Positions 22,500-34,789 of a stretch of DNA of 64,000 bases are shown in pieces. A program made the translations under genes and the position numbers. Below the pieces are notes generated by a model. The model worked only from the letters and a program-made list of their open reading frames with translations, was not told the DNA's origin and made no database searches. The stretch spans positions 7,399,525-7,463,524 of the forward strand of contig CAIIXF020000004.1 of assembly GCA_903813345.2 (NCBI GenBank), read 5' to 3'. This DNA is from Owenia fusiformis (Eukaryota; Annelida; Polychaeta; Sabellida; Oweniidae). How positions within the stretch are numbered: position 1 is the first letter of the stretch; each line of letters starts with the position of its first letter.

Positions 22500-24940
22500 A
22501 GAGATATGATTATCTTAGAACAGTTTCATAAATTATTTGCTTTTTATGAAAACGCGTCGTTGTTGTCTAATTCCATAAACCTCGACTTTACATAGGAATC
22601 ATATGATTGTTTTCCAATGCATTGTATGGATTTCAATGAAACTTTTGTAGCATAATTATTTAATGCATACTATAATGTATCACTGATCAATTTAAGCTAT
22701 TTGAGATGTCTCTGTTTTAGTTGTGAAAATAATAATTAGTTTTAAATTTAGGGGGTAAATTGTAGGGGGCGCCACCTTTAGAACCGATTTTCACATTCGT
22801 TGCCGGGGCTAGGACAGAGAACCCAAGCTCAAAATAAGCCAAAGACCTTGCTCTACATGAATCCAGTGAGAAACTTCGGGGACAAATTTATTTTCTAAAA
22901 TGTGCTCAGTTGCTGACCTATTGGTCAAAAATGATATCATTGATAACACATGTATACGTCATCGGCGTATAATTAGATCACGTGATTCACTTTAACTGGG
23001 CGCTTCCAAATTGGTTTGAAGAACTTGGGGAGGAAGGAGGTATGGAGTCTACTGTATACACCTGCTTAGGAGAATGGTATGATATTCAAAGCAACAAATT
23101 CAGGCCCGTAGCTAGTTTTTGCCAAGGGGTTTCACTTTCCCAAAAAATTCCAAGGGGGTTCATGATCACTTTCACAAAGGCCCAAAATCACAATAGCACC
23201 GGATTGACGTCAGAGAGACTTGTATGATGTCTCAACTATTGTTATTCATGTTTCAAATAAAACCGAAGTATAAGGAGTGTACCGATATCAATAAGGAAGA
23301 CTAGATGGACCGGCTCAACACCAAAAACTGAAATGGTTGGCCTTATTTTGGATGTCTCTCTTTTGACCGGTAATTTCAGGAAAAATTAAATCTGAGTATT
23401 AAAGGACATTGGCGGAAACAAGTTCTTTAATATGAAGGCTCAACCAAGCACCGTCATGATCGTATTTGGAACAATTGGATGTACAGAGTATGCCATATAC
23501 CGCGGGTGAATCTGTCATACTCCGCAAGTGAATATGCCATATTCGTTGCGGAATATGACATATATTTGCATAACAACATTGTAACTTACTGTGGATATTT
23601 ATCCTTATTTTTTATTTCCATATAATGTCACAAATAACATAATTTTGAATTAGCATCATTCTTACATTTTTCAACAATTCATAGTTAAATAAAAATTATG
23701 GTTTGGATGGTTCCCCTTTTTTATTTTACTAATAACATCTCTTCCGATGCATTAAGGAAAACTTCTTTGTTCCATTCTTCCAGACGGTATTTTTCACCAT
23801 CACCCAAACTTATAATATATGTAGTCAAAAAAGTGTTTGTATATGTCTTTTACATAATATTTTCACAATTGCTTAATTCTCTCTTTTTATTTTAAACAGT
23901 AATTCAGTATCTTACAATAAAATGACATAAGCATGAGTTGGATGGATTGCGGCTATTCTAAACACCAATTTTCTCGGTAATAGGAGGTTTTCCGCTTTCC
24001 AGCCAGAAATCTTCTAGAAATAAAACAATTCTTTGTTGGCCTGCGCTAGATCTGATTCCTTAAATGATATTGTTCCATATAATATTATAGCACGATTCTC
24101 TTGCCAGTGGACGGTTCTTAGCCCTATTTGCGAAAATAACGTTACATAATGGTTATGCAATCCATTGTGTAAGATTATGTAATATTATATAATAGTAATA
24201 AAGATTATCATGAGTTGTTATGTCAACTAGTTATATATTTTTGTCTAACCCTGAGTGCCAAGGAAACCAGAATGATCAAGCTACATTAATAATATTATTA
24301 ATGTTTAGATCACTATGTACATTAATATTTTTATTGCCAACCATTTTTGTATATAAAAATATGATATAGACTCACACTTCATCCTTGGTTTCATCTCATC
24401 TAATCTATTGATAATTGTATTAAAAAATGTGTAAATGTCACATGTTTTTTATGAAGTATAAAAACACATGCCTCTTACTCGAGTCATGATTTTTCAAATA
24501 TTCTAATCTCGATACCTAAATTCATGAGTGTAGCACTTTTCATTGAGAAAATATCAACCATATAAGCCCACCATTGTTGATGACAGTTGGAACAATTTTC
24601 CTTTTATTTCTCTCCCCACATTGGTATCGCTAATTTGAATTCCAGATATATTTATACAAAATAATATTGATTTATCTCTAGACTGAGCCCTGAGTTTCAA
24701 AAAACATTAATAAATTTGTCATATTGCAATTAAACTTTTTACAAATCAATTATGCCAACAAAGGGATATATCTAGAGACTCTTTGAATTGATGTCATGAT
24801 GGTCCTGTTCATTTTATCAATCTCATTAATCCAATTTCATGATCATGAATGAAGGCAGCAGATTCATTGTTACCAAATAATACTCCGTCCTTAAATTAAG
24901 GTGATGGGGCTGTCCAAGCCCAAATCCTAGACTCCAAACC
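22500..24940. other. Intergenic sequence between MACPF gene 1 and the cGAS-like gene
   Basis: AT-rich; no gene recognised. About 23460-23580 holds a short cluster of TATGCCATAT/CCGC words in both orientations (a small imperfect palindrome). About 23095-23165 resembles the GTAGCTAG...AAGGGG ends of a repeat also seen near 40190-40380. Confidence 0.4.
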
Positions 24941-24945
24941 ATGAG

Positions 24946-25655
24946 CTATTTGATCCTAGTGATTTTAATTAAGACAGGAGTTCTCTTCAGATTTTTGAAA
25001 TCTGTCTCAAGATTGTGTTCACAAACGCAATCAGGCTTCTTACCTTGAGATGTCTCTTGTAATGCCAAAGGCGCTGTGTGAGATGCAACCATGGTTGGTT
25101 CCTGATTCTCAGTATTTTGCTCAACATTTTCCGTGAACACTATTGGTTCAACGGTATCAGATTGTGTTGTAATTTGTGATTGACACGAGTTTATTTTAGA
25201 TTTCAGACTTAACAGAATTTTACCTGTATCTATCAACACTGAATATTGACCATAATCAAGTTCATCGTCTCGATCATAATACTTTTTCAATCCCGTCTTA
25301 TCCTCGATGTTTGAGATCTCTTCTTTATCATTTTTTGTAAGTTTCGTGTCTAGACACTGGATTATCCACTGCTTCGTGTATTCGAGGTCACATTCTCTCT
25401 TCACCAGATATGTGCAGTAAAAATCAGTTAAACTTACACAATATAAGAGCTCGAAGTGCAGTTTTGATAGGATGTACACAACGAGTAGGAATATTCTTGT
25501 TGCAGTATCCACATTCCTTGATTCAAAGAGATGAACATCCGGGCATTCTTTATCACAAAGGCTCTCGAGGTATTCGCTACTTACTTCCACCGTTGTTTCT
25601 TTTAGAGAGCGCATCCCTAACTTACACAGATCGTTACCCTGCGTGCAGAGTCTAG
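24946..25655 (-). CDS. Unrecognised ORF downstream of the Mab-21-like segment, possibly its last exon
   Basis: The frame encodes at least 222 residues from the Met at 25614 and is open further upstream. It has a predicted hydrophobic stretch near residues 40-65 and a Glu/Gln/Thr-rich low-complexity C-terminal half. I recognise no domain. Its position, strand and spacing after 25743-26192 allow it to be the C-terminal exon of the same gene. The upstream edge (25652-25712) matches a dispersed repeat near 49040-49110, so the N-terminal boundary is uncertain. Confidence 0.4.
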
Positions 25656-25742
25656 TTAAAGACGAAGCTCTCTTTTAAGAAGTGAAGTCAAACGAATGCA
25701 AAGGGTAACAGATCGTGTGAGATATCGGCTAAACATTTACCA

Positions 25743-26192
25743 CTAGAGGGTGCACTTGCATCGTTGCCTTTTGTACATTCCTCCATGTGGTTTCAGTCGT
25801 ACCATGGTAAACAGTGCATGTGGATACAGGGTTGTTTTATCAATAGAATGATCACTCCTTTCGTATTGTGCAAGAATATATTTCAATGTTCTCTGAACCG
25901 TCCTGTGGTCATCATCTATCCTGGCTGCTCGCAAGTCAGGTTTCTTGTAGAATGATTGTACCCATCCGATTTTATTTGCCAGGGCCATGTTAAAACTTCC
26001 CTTATTCTGGGGAAGCTTATGTATATTGTAATTGTATCTTTTCAGACAGAACCCTAGTTCAACGTCGTTAAACTCAATAACGGCGTTCTTTATTATTAGG
26101 AATTTTCTTGGGGCCATTATTGAGTTTAACCTCCATGCTATTCTTTCCTTTGATGCAAGTTGTGGATCTATCGAAACCACTTTTCCTCGCTA
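25743..26192 (-). CDS. Mab-21/cGAS-like C-terminal exon (tentative)
   Basis: The reading frame follows a plausible TTAG acceptor at about 26193. It contains IAWRLNSIMAPRKFLI, which I align with the WRLSFS.AEK block of the Mab-21/cGAS C-terminal domain. Further on are HRTVQRTLKYILAQ and LYPHALFTMVRL, aligned with the CRK..LKLLK and SYHLKT blocks. The match is by eye and weak. It lies on the same strand and downstream of the catalytic pieces at 28257-32249, as expected for one gene. Confidence 0.45.
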
Positions 26193-26199
26193 ATATGAC

Positions 26200-28120
26200 A
26201 CTGATACTTAACAATAATATAAAACCACATTTCATCAAGCGATTTCACATAATATTATTGTGTTAAATGTTCATTTTTAATCGTAAAATGAGTCTTATTC
26301 TTACCAATTTATGAGACGAATATTTCAACCGGCAATGTCTGTCTGTGCGTCGCCAAAGTAAACTTGGTCAGCGAAACGAAATTGTTCTTCAATTTTGATA
26401 TTTATTATAACCATCCAGTATGACACGAATCTTTGCTTCATTCAAACAGGGCGTGTATTCACCCAAGTTTACTCTATTGTTATTTATAAAAACTTTAAAA
26501 AGCAACATTATTGATGCATTTGATTACTGGTAATTTCAGCTCAAAGAAATATAGATGTCATTGATTGTGCTAGATTGTGATTGTGTTGAATAATTGTGCC
26601 TAAATATTAAATTATGGTAATTGTTCATGGTTTTCTGCTTGCAAAAACGTACCTAGGAATACACTCAATTGTTTATAACTGGGATCATGTATTTTACTCA
26701 GCATACATGCTTTGTAACAATTGTTACATTTTAATAACTTCAATGTGGTGATGTATTGTGATAAGATTACATGTACAGTGATCTCCCCATGTCACTTTTA
26801 CCGGGGGCTCCCCCTACTTGAAACCAAAGGCCCCCCAGTTGGCACCCAGTTGGCATCTGCACTTCAACTTCTGATTTAAAGAATGAGTGAAGTAAGCACC
26901 TACACTGAGATATTGTGAGCGTAGCGAGTGCTGATTTTTTTAGACTTGAAATCTTGCACCCAGTTGAAATTTTTTTTTGGGGAGAACACTGATGTATAAG
27001 CATGGTTGTTTTATTCCTAGCTCTTAAATGTATGCTGTTCTTAATAAAATTAAACAGAAGTTTTGTTTATGCTATTTTATAAAACATATTTTTCTACAAT
27101 GATATTTCATTTACTCAATGAGAGAAAGGTTAAACACATGTGTTTTATCACGATATTGGAGCAAGTAAATGTACTTTTAACCTATACTTCACACCTGATT
27201 TATCTCGATACCTCCAAATCTGATTTTTTTTCAAATCAACACTTTTCAGCTTTTTTCGATCTCATTACTCTAATGTTAAAAAACCTTACTTGATCGTCAT
27301 TAAACATTCAGTCAAAATGATGTCATACTATCTAGTATTTGAAACGTACATGTAAAAGTACATCAAGAAATATTGCTTCAAATATTGTTGATCAATTTTG
27401 AAAAATTTTTGTTTTGGAAAATGTAAATGCTACTACGGGGAGATTCAACATATAAAGTCACAAAAAGTGAAATATGTTTTCTTGTATTGGACAGATAATA
27501 TTTTCTTTTACATTATTTTAATTTGCATAACTATGTCATGCTATGTGACCTGAATGAGCCACCTGGTGGTGAAACTGATAATTACCTACTCGCATCTGAC
27601 TTATTACAATGGGAAATCACTGACTTTCTGGGAGAGAAAACTTTGGCACAATATATATTTAAACATGTTAAGAAAAATATCTAATTATTCAGTATCACAT
27701 GCTTGCGTCTGTCCAAAGATGTAGAAAGCTTTAGCATTTTAGCCAGAAATTTACCATAATTCTGAAAATAAAACAGGAAAAAAAGTAGGAAACTTAATCA
27801 TGTTTATCGCAAGCCTCCTACAGTATTACAATATTTTGTACTTATATATAGGATAACCGGGGTTCGTTTCGTTTTATGAACTTGTTTCGTTCAGTGTTGC
27901 TAACGGCGGTTTATTCCTGAAAGGATTTGCCATTTCGATGTTACCGGAACCAGAACAGAGTTTTCTAAACTAAGAAAAAGCCTTCTCCCAACATTTTCAT
28001 AATTATACATCGATGAGGTTACAGGGGGGTATGTGATGATTTGTATTTATTCATAAGGTATGTATGCATGCGTTGATCACATTATTTCTGTAACGATACC
28101 ATCTTATTACGGTTTAATTA
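26200..28120. other. Likely intron between the Mab-21-like pieces
   Basis: AT-rich with no recognised coding sequence. Bases 26775-26995 form a G- and C-run-bearing repeat-like patch (CCGGGGGCTCCCCC, TTTTTTTTTGGGGAG). Confidence 0.4.
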
Positions 28121-28256
28121 GTTCCGCATGTCGAAACCTGCTGAACGATTAAATGATCGCATCAAGGGCAAAATCATCATGGAAGTTAGACCTAGCCGGG
28201 GCCATAAGACATGTCAGATAAGAAACGAGGCCCAGGCTAGGTCTAATGTTGTTGGA

Positions 28257-28538
28257 CTAACAGAACCCCAAATCTACGTCTGTTTCACACAATGGTCCCC
28301 ATACCTTAAGGTGCACACATGGCCCATGCGTTATTTCATTAAGGACGACTTCATTCTCCTTCAGCTTGTTAAGCTTTTCAAAAAGAGATTTCTCTCCCTT
28401 GTATATCAATACACCATCGGTGTTAAGTTGGGACAAATTCCTAGTAATTTCTAACACGTCGGCAAATAAGGTTACATGTAAGAAACCATAACCAGGCGGG
28501 AAATCATCATCAGCGATCACAGCATATCTGGCGAGGGC
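28257..28538 (-). pseudogene. cGAS/Mab-21-like nucleotidyltransferase, 3' part of split exon
   Basis: Continues, in frame, the exon broken at 31857 once the LINE and one copy of its target duplication are disregarded. It contains PPGYGFLHV and, near its end, ETDVDLGFC, whose D-V-D is placed like the third metal-binding Asp of cGAS/Mab-21 enzymes. A TAG follows DVDLGFC directly; whether this is a stop, or an intron starts just before it, is unclear. Upstream neighbour: the LINE at 28539-31856. Confidence 0.6.
28524..28538. repeat. 15-bp target-site duplication of the L1-like element (left copy)
   Basis: ATATCTGGCGAGGGC is identical to 31857-31871, directly after the poly(A) tail. This marks the exact insertion point. 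Confidence 0.9.
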
Positions 28539-31500
28539 AGGATTTGGTCCGTCTCCTGATCATAATGCGGCATTTATAACATTTCAAACGAAAAATTTTA
28601 AAAAACGGGGACCTGGGTTCTGGAAATATAATTCATTGTGGGATAATGATGTGGAATATAAAAAGTTAATACGAGAGGAGATTAAAAATTCTAAGGAAAA
28701 ACACAAACATTCTCAAGATCTGGGGTTAAAATGGGATCTTATTAAAATGGATATCAGATCAGTCTGTAAGAGATATTGTAAGACAAAGGCAAAGGAACAT
28801 AAACTGGAAGAGGAAACAGCACTGAAAAACCTAAATGAAGCTCAGGTAGCACTTGACCGAAATAATAATATTGAAACTGTTAACAAATATAATACATGCA
28901 AACTTAAAGTAGAATTAATACAGGATAGAAAAACACAAAGTAGTATAATGAGATCCAAAGCACGGTGGTGTGAGTATGGTGAACGATCAAGCAAATACTT
29001 TCTAAATTTAGAAAAGCATAATTACTCCAATAAAGTGATAAATTCTATTTATGATAAAAGAGATGTTTTAGTTAACGACCCCAAACAAGTATTACAAACA
29101 GAAGAATCATTTTACAAAGATTTATATAGTAAAAAGAATAATGACCCGGATGGTAAATATTCAAACATATTTTTTCAAAATGAAATTCCAACAATTGATA
29201 ATATTGATAAAGAAAATTGCGACAAGAGAATTACATGTGAAGAATGCTATAAATCATTAAAAACTTTTAAAAAGAATAAAACGCCAGGGACAGATGGTCT
29301 TACAGCTGAATTTTATTGTATCTTTTGGGATGAGATTAAACTAGAAATGACAGATAGCTTTAACTATTCACTTATAAAAGGAGAACTCTCAATTTCGCAA
29401 AATAGGGGAATTATTTCTCTTATTCCAAAAAAGGGGAAAAATAGGCAACATCTCACAAATTGGCGACCATTAACTCTTTTAAACGTGGATTATAAAATAT
29501 GTACAAAAACTATTAGTGAACGTTTCAGAGATATTTTACCAAAACTGATACACAGTGACCAAGTTGGGTATGTTAAAAACAGATATATAGGACAAAGTAT
29601 AAGACTAATTTATGATATGCTGGATTACACAAAGACAAACAACATTAAAGGTCTTCTTCTTTTAATTGATTATAAGAAAGCATTTGATAGCATTGACTGG
29701 AAGTTTATGATAAAAACACTAGAAAAATTCAATTTTGGGGAAACACTTATAAATTATGTTAATGCGATATATGCAAAACCACAGAGTTGTGTCATAAATA
29801 ATGGGTACACATCTGAATGGTTCCAATTAGAAAGGGGAGTTCGCCAAGGTGACCCACTCTCTGGGGTAATTTTTATACTTGTTGCCGAATTATTAAGTAT
29901 TGCAATTAGATCTGATCGAAACGTAAAAGGAATTCCTATTAAGGATAAATATGAAGTCAAGCTTTGTCAGTATGCTGATGACACTACTATATTTTTAAAC
30001 GATCAAGAGTCTGCAAATAATGCCTTAGAATTAGTGGAAAAGTTTGGTAAATGCTCTGGCTTAGAAATTAACAAAGACAAAACTGAAATAATGTGGATCG
30101 GAAGAGATAAAGGAAACAAACAAGACATAAATGGAATTAAATCAAAAACCAGCCGTGTAAAAGCTTTGGGAATAACATTTACTTATGATATAGATGATAG
30201 AACAAAACTGAATATTGAAAAGAAAATTGATGAAATGAAAAATAAAATAAAATTATGGAATATGAGAAACTTAACACTAATAGGTAGAATTCAAATTATT
30301 AAATCTTTAGGTATTTCCCAGCTAACATATGTTAGTTCAGTTATGCATATACCACCCCAAATTTTACAAGAAATAAACAAAATTATTTTCGAATTTGTGT
30401 GGAAAAAGAAACCACCAAAAGTAAAAAGAAAATCACTTATTGCTGAAATTGAACAAGGGGGGTTAAAAATGAAAGATTATGATATTATGGATCAATCACT
30501 AAAATGCACATGGATAAAACGATTGTTAGAGAAAGGGCAGTCAGCATGGAAAGAAATTCCAAGTTTATTCATTGAACCACATGGTGGAATTGGTCTTCTC
30601 TCTCAGTGTAATTATGACATAAAGTATTTTGAAAACTATAAAGCAATTCCCAAATTTTACTTAGCAATGCTTAGAACATGGGCTGAAGTAACCCATCATG
30701 ATGTCAATAATTGGAATGATGTTAAGGATGAAGTTATATGGAATAATAAAAACATTTTAGTCAATAATAAAATGGTGTACTATAAAACATGGCATCAAGC
30801 AGGTATTGCAACAATTTATGACATCCTAGACAGAGATAATAACTATTTATCCCTGACAGAACTTGAACGAAAATTCAACATTCCTATAGACTTTTTAAAG
30901 TATGCCAGCATACTCAGTGCTATTCCCAAAAAATGGAAAACTCTTAAAAATTGCATATTGAAAAACAATCCTTCAAAGAAAAATGTTCCTAACCCTAGTC
31001 AATTGTCGTGTAAAGCTATTTACAACAAAATCCTTGAAAAAGAAATCGAGAAACCCACATCACTAACAAAGTGGATACAAAATAACAATGTAAATGAAAA
31101 TGACATGAAATACTATTATACACTTGCAAAAAAGGTTACATATGAAACTAAAATATGGAGCTTTCAGTACAAAATACTTACGAATACACTAGTGTGCAAC
31201 CGTAAATTAAAAATGATGAACATTTCACAGACAGACAAATGTCCATGGTGTGATGATACTCATACCATGGAGCACATGCTGGTGAAGTGTAGAATAACAA
31301 AAGATATATGGAAGCAATTTATTGAATGGTGGAAACTAAAACTAAATAAAGAATTAAATCTAACTGAAAATGATATTTTATTAGGTATTATCGGGAATAG
31401 AGAAAAAGGTGCAGAACTAAATCTGTGCATATTAATTATGAAATATGTCATATACAAATCGTTTTTAGAAAATGAATTACCTTACTTTTTCAAATTTACC

Positions 31501-31824
31501 AATTATCTGAGAATATATTTGAACAGTGTTAAGCTGCTTGATCAAAAGAGTGTAGACATACATGCTTTATATAGACTTTTATGAATACACAAATAAATTC
31601 TTATTTTACAAATTTGTGTCATAGTCAATGTATGAATAGTGGGTGAATGAATGCATGCACGAATGTAATGAATGGGTGTGAATGGAGTCAGTAAGATCAT
31701 GTAATAATTTTTTGTTATTATTACTATTTAAAAATGATTTATATACATAGTACATATATCTATATGAAAGAACTACTTGTATTTAATGAAGCTTGTACTT
31801 GAATTGTATTAAATTATTACTTGA

Positions 31825-31856
<32 letters not shown>
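28539..31856 (+). mobile_element. 5'-truncated L1/Tx1-like non-LTR retrotransposon
   Basis: It begins inside the end of the endonuclease domain, with PSPDHNAAFI (the DH matches the last catalytic His motif) followed by RGPGFWKYN, the usual L1-type endonuclease end. One uninterrupted reverse-transcriptase frame follows, then a 3' UTR and a poly(A) tail at about 31826-31856. A perfect 15-bp target duplication flanks it. An intact frame, pure tail and perfect duplication point to a recent insertion. It interrupts the coding exon of the cGAS-like gene on the opposite strand. Confidence 0.92.
28636..31584 (+). CDS. L1/Tx1-like ORF2 reverse transcriptase (EN-truncated)
   Basis: About 980 codons without a break; the frame is open upstream to about 28541, and the first in-frame codon here is TTG, so this is not a natural start. 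The RT blocks are clear: TPGTDGLTAEFY, NWRPLTLLNVDYK (block 2), LIDYKKAFDSIDW, RGVRQGDPLSG, and the catalytic QYADDT near residue 440. The C-terminal CPWCDDTHTMEHMLVKC fits the zinc-binding zf-RVT motif. RT primes on nicked target DNA and copies the element RNA. Clade assignment is from motif style, not from a tree. Confidence 0.92.
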   Translation: MWDNDVEYKKLIREEIKNSKEKHKHSQDLGLKWDLIKMDIRSVCKRYCKTKAKEHKLEEETALKNLNEAQVALDRNNNIETVNKYNTCKLKVELIQDRKTQSSIMRSKARWCEYGERSSKYFLNLEKHNYSNKVINSIYDKRDVLVNDPKQVLQTEESFYKDLYSKKNNDPDGKYSNIFFQNEIPTIDNIDKENCDKRITCEECYKSLKTFKKNKTPGTDGLTAEFYCIFWDEIKLEMTDSFNYSLIKGELSISQNRGIISLIPKKGKNRQHLTNWRPLTLLNVDYKICTKTISERFRDILPKLIHSDQVGYVKNRYIGQSIRLIYDMLDYTKTNNIKGLLLLIDYKKAFDSIDWKFMIKTLEKFNFGETLINYVNAIYAKPQSCVINNGYTSEWFQLERGVRQGDPLSGVIFILVAELLSIAIRSDRNVKGIPIKDKYEVKLCQYADDTTIFLNDQESANNALELVEKFGKCSGLEINKDKTEIMWIGRDKGNKQDINGIKSKTSRVKALGITFTYDIDDRTKLNIEKKIDEMKNKIKLWNMRNLTLIGRIQIIKSLGISQLTYVSSVMHIPPQILQEINKIIFEFVWKKKPPKVKRKSLIAEIEQGGLKMKDYDIMDQSLKCTWIKRLLEKGQSAWKEIPSLFIEPHGGIGLLSQCNYDIKYFENYKAIPKFYLAMLRTWAEVTHHDVNNWNDVKDEVIWNNKNILVNNKMVYYKTWHQAGIATIYDILDRDNNYLSLTELERKFNIPIDFLKYASILSAIPKKWKTLKNCILKNNPSKKNVPNPSQLSCKAIYNKILEKEIEKPTSLTKWIQNNNVNENDMKYYYTLAKKVTYETKIWSFQYKILTNTLVCNRKLKMMNISQTDKCPWCDDTHTMEHMLVKCRITKDIWKQFIEWWKLKLNKELNLTENDILLGIIGNREKGAELNLCILIMKYVIYKSFLENELPYFFKFTNYLRIYLNSVKLLDQKSVDIHALYRLL

Positions 31857-31860
<4 letters not shown>

Positions 31861-32249
31861 CTGGCGAGGGCCATTGGGAGCACAAAATCACATTCAGACG
31901 GATTGTCGATTTTGGTTTTATTTGACATGCTTCCATTAGGCAGAGCCTCTTCTACAGCTAATTCCGGGTGCATTTTGTTGAATTTCGCAAGGATTGGTGG
32001 TATTATTCGAGTCCTGATGTATTGGACGCGGATGGCTAGGTCTTCCTCGCTGTGTTTAAGCTTAGCTAGGTTGTCTATAGTTGTTGCAAACTGAGCAAGT
32101 TGTTCTTCCTCAGTTGCAGTTAGAGTGTCCTTGATTAAAGTTGTGTTCACTATTTTTATCCTTTTACCCAACATGGTTCTAAATTCTCTAACCGCTTTAT
32201 ATGATTGTAGACATGTACTTTCTCGTCGTAAAATTGATATACAACACAA
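31857..32249 (-). pseudogene. cGAS/Mab-21-like nucleotidyltransferase, 5' part of split exon
   Basis: Open from just after a TGA at about 32250; the likely first Met is at 32172-32174 (MLGKRIKIV), unless an upstream exon is spliced on. A helical N-terminal part leads to PNGSMSNKTKIDNPSECDF, which matches the G-S...TKI..P.E-x-D motif of cGAS/Mab-21 nucleotidyltransferases; the E-x-D pair that binds catalytic metal is present. Family members make cyclic dinucleotide or related signals on sensing nucleic acid, or act in development. The frame then runs into the poly(T) of the inserted LINE and is broken. With one target copy discounted it joins 28538 in frame. Confidence 0.65.
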
Positions 32250-32401
32250 TCATAATATTGTACGATCTACGCTGTTGTGTAAATACATACTCAAGGTTAG
32301 CTTGTTCTTAATATCCTGTTTCTGGATAACAGGTATGTCTGGATATTTTAGGAAGTATTTTTCTGAGGATTGTGATAAAGTAATGTCAAATGTGAAAGGA
32401 G

Positions 32402-32708
32402 CAGGGAAAGTATCGCAACAGACTTTTGATAATTTTGACAGTTGATAATTTTTTGTGAGTAGTTTCTGGCTGTAAAAAGTAAATGCTTGGGAAACGCGAA
32501 TCTATAATCTTCAAGAAAAGTTCAAAGAATAGTTTCCAGATCAATTGGATTATCTTATAATCCATGTATAATCCACCCATCAACAAGCTTTTTCAAAATA
32601 CATTCGTCATTTTCACCATCGTCCCTCATTTTTTTACAATTTTTTATGCAAAGTTACATTGTACTTGAACACATGTTTCATCAAGTAAAATATGTAAGGA
32701 ACTCCATG
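32402..32708. repeat. Left arm of a ~307-bp inverted repeat
   Basis: Matches 35835-36141 in reverse complement over its full length with scattered differences, including CAACAAGCTTTTTCAAAATACA and the GAGGGACGATGG block. No clear target duplication flanks the outer ends. The 3.1 kb between holds a CACGGTG element and a small MITE. Confidence 0.8.
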
Positions 32709-33985
32709 AAGTTTGTTTTTGAGTTTTTTTTTTAAAAATGAACCTCTTAAAATGCATGTTTACAAAAATAATTTAGGAGTGATGTAAAAGATGGCAATGT
32801 TTTTCAATAATAACATGCATAGGTGGGTGAATTACTCATGTGTGTTGTGTTTTAATCCTGCATTCACTGACTGAGTTAGCCTATTGAAAAATCATAGAGA
32901 TTAATAATACAAACAGTAATATTATGAATACTTCTACTTCAAGCTCAAATAGCGCTTTCAGGGTCCTGTGTTGAAATACTAGATCGCCTTATGTGCATGA
33001 ATTTTCAAGAGAAACCATCAGTGCAAGCAATTAAATGAAAGCATCATCCGAACATCACTTGAAAAATACTAAAGTGGTGAAAAATTGCAGGATGTTGACA
33101 GAAAATGTGCCTAGGGGAGAGGGTCCTCTCTCAACCCCCCTCCACCCCCTCCCTGGTCACGGGACTAATACATGTGATATGGCAAAGTCCAATTCATAGA
33201 TTAAGTTTCCCTTGCAGTCTTGTTGGCATTTTTAGTAGAGTTCATGTTTTGTTTATGTTAATGGGTGAGTGGAAGACCCTTGGGTGGGAATCAAATATAA
33301 AATGTTTTCTAAAATATATATTTGAAATACTTTGTGTATGTAGAGTCACAAACTCTAGGCAACATTAACTAGTAATGGGGCAACACCCCAACTCAACTGA
33401 GTGAATGTAAAACCATATAAGGAAAAAAAACATTACATAAAACAAACTCAGCATGCAAACATGTAAAACTGGCATGGCAAAACAATAGATAGTGAAACTG
33501 AATAATAAAAGCACATACGACTAGAAAACAAGGGATTAATGAACACTGGTGTAAAGTAATGAAGGGACCTGTTAAAATGACATGAATGGGGATTGGTCAA
33601 TTTGAATAGTAGAAATATAAAAAATGTGAAAATTAGCCAGGTAGAGGGAGGGAGAGAGATAAAGGGAGCTGCTGCTCCCCCAAGAGATTCTTTCAAAATG
33701 ATGCAGTTTCTCACCAATCTGAGCACTTCGCATGATTTTTTAGCCAAAACTGTCAAAAAGTTCATCCCTAGGCAAAAGCTTTGCCCTTGGTAAAACTGAT
33801 CCTACCCCTTGGTAAAAGCTGGCTACAGACTGTGTAAAACACTTGTGTGAGAACTTGAACATGAACGAGTACTGTTATGACCCCCAGTAATGTTGTCCAT
33901 CTCTCAACTGGTTTAACTGGGGACCATTACATCAATTGGCATTATATCAATCAGGCAAAAAGAGGCCAGTAATGTGAAAATAGTC
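32709..33985. other. Sequence between repeats, no recognised gene
   Basis: AT-rich. Bases about 33640-33760 belong to a dispersed repeat also seen near 40200-40380 and 55435-55510 (shared words ATGCAGTTT, CTGAGCACTT, TTTTTAGCCAAAA). Confidence 0.4.
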
Positions 33986-33990
33986 AATAG

Positions 33991-34789
33991 CACGGTGTTA
34001 TAGCATGACGGTTACGCTACCTCTGAATACGAGGTTGGACAGCTACGTTCACTGATTTATCCAATAAAATGGCCGCGATGGAAGAGAAAACTAAGGTTGG
34101 CGCATTATTTTCTACTTCTGTGTATCAATGAAAGGATGAACGATTTATGTAAGAATCGCATTCGGTGATACTTGCAGTAATGTATATTTTGAACGTAGCC
34201 TTTGCAAATTGATGCCCGGGGATAACATGAAATAAGAGAAAAACTGTCGAGTTTGAAATTCAAAACTACACAAACATTTAGTAATTTGTTTATTTTTGTT
34301 TTTGTTGTTAGGGCATGGTCTACATTGCCTAAAAACCTTGTGGTATATAGATGTAACCTACATACGATCATACAAAGCCAATTGAGCATTGGAAACCACC
34401 TAATATGTTCTACTCAAGCCATAATAATGTATTTTGAATTTGCAGTAGTTATACACAGTTTACTTATACTTACAGTTAATATTTTGAGTGGGTCATGTAC
34501 TGAGATAACACGAGAATGGACCAAATATTATAAACTTTGATATCTCAGTCGGTAGGTTTACAGATTATATTCTGTTTCTTGTAGACCACCTGGCAGATTT
34601 GACCCAGTCTTTATAACCATCCATATATACGTCACCGAATGGAACTAGTTTAAAAGGAAATCTTATCTGTGAATATTGCCTACAGGCGAGAAAGAGGACA
34701 TGCTGCCTTTCCCATCCGCCATTTTTTGTTATCGTTACCGCAAAATTTTGCAAATCGCCTTGACGTAACCGTCATGCTATAACACCGTG
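33991..34789. mobile_element. 799-bp CACGGTG-ended element, second copy
   Basis: Its ends match those of 8633-9892 (CACGGTGTTATAGCATGAC). AATAG lies on both sides (33986-33990 and 34790-34794), again a 5-bp duplication. The interior matches the first copy in reverse orientation with a large internal deletion. No transposase ORF. Confidence 0.8.
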
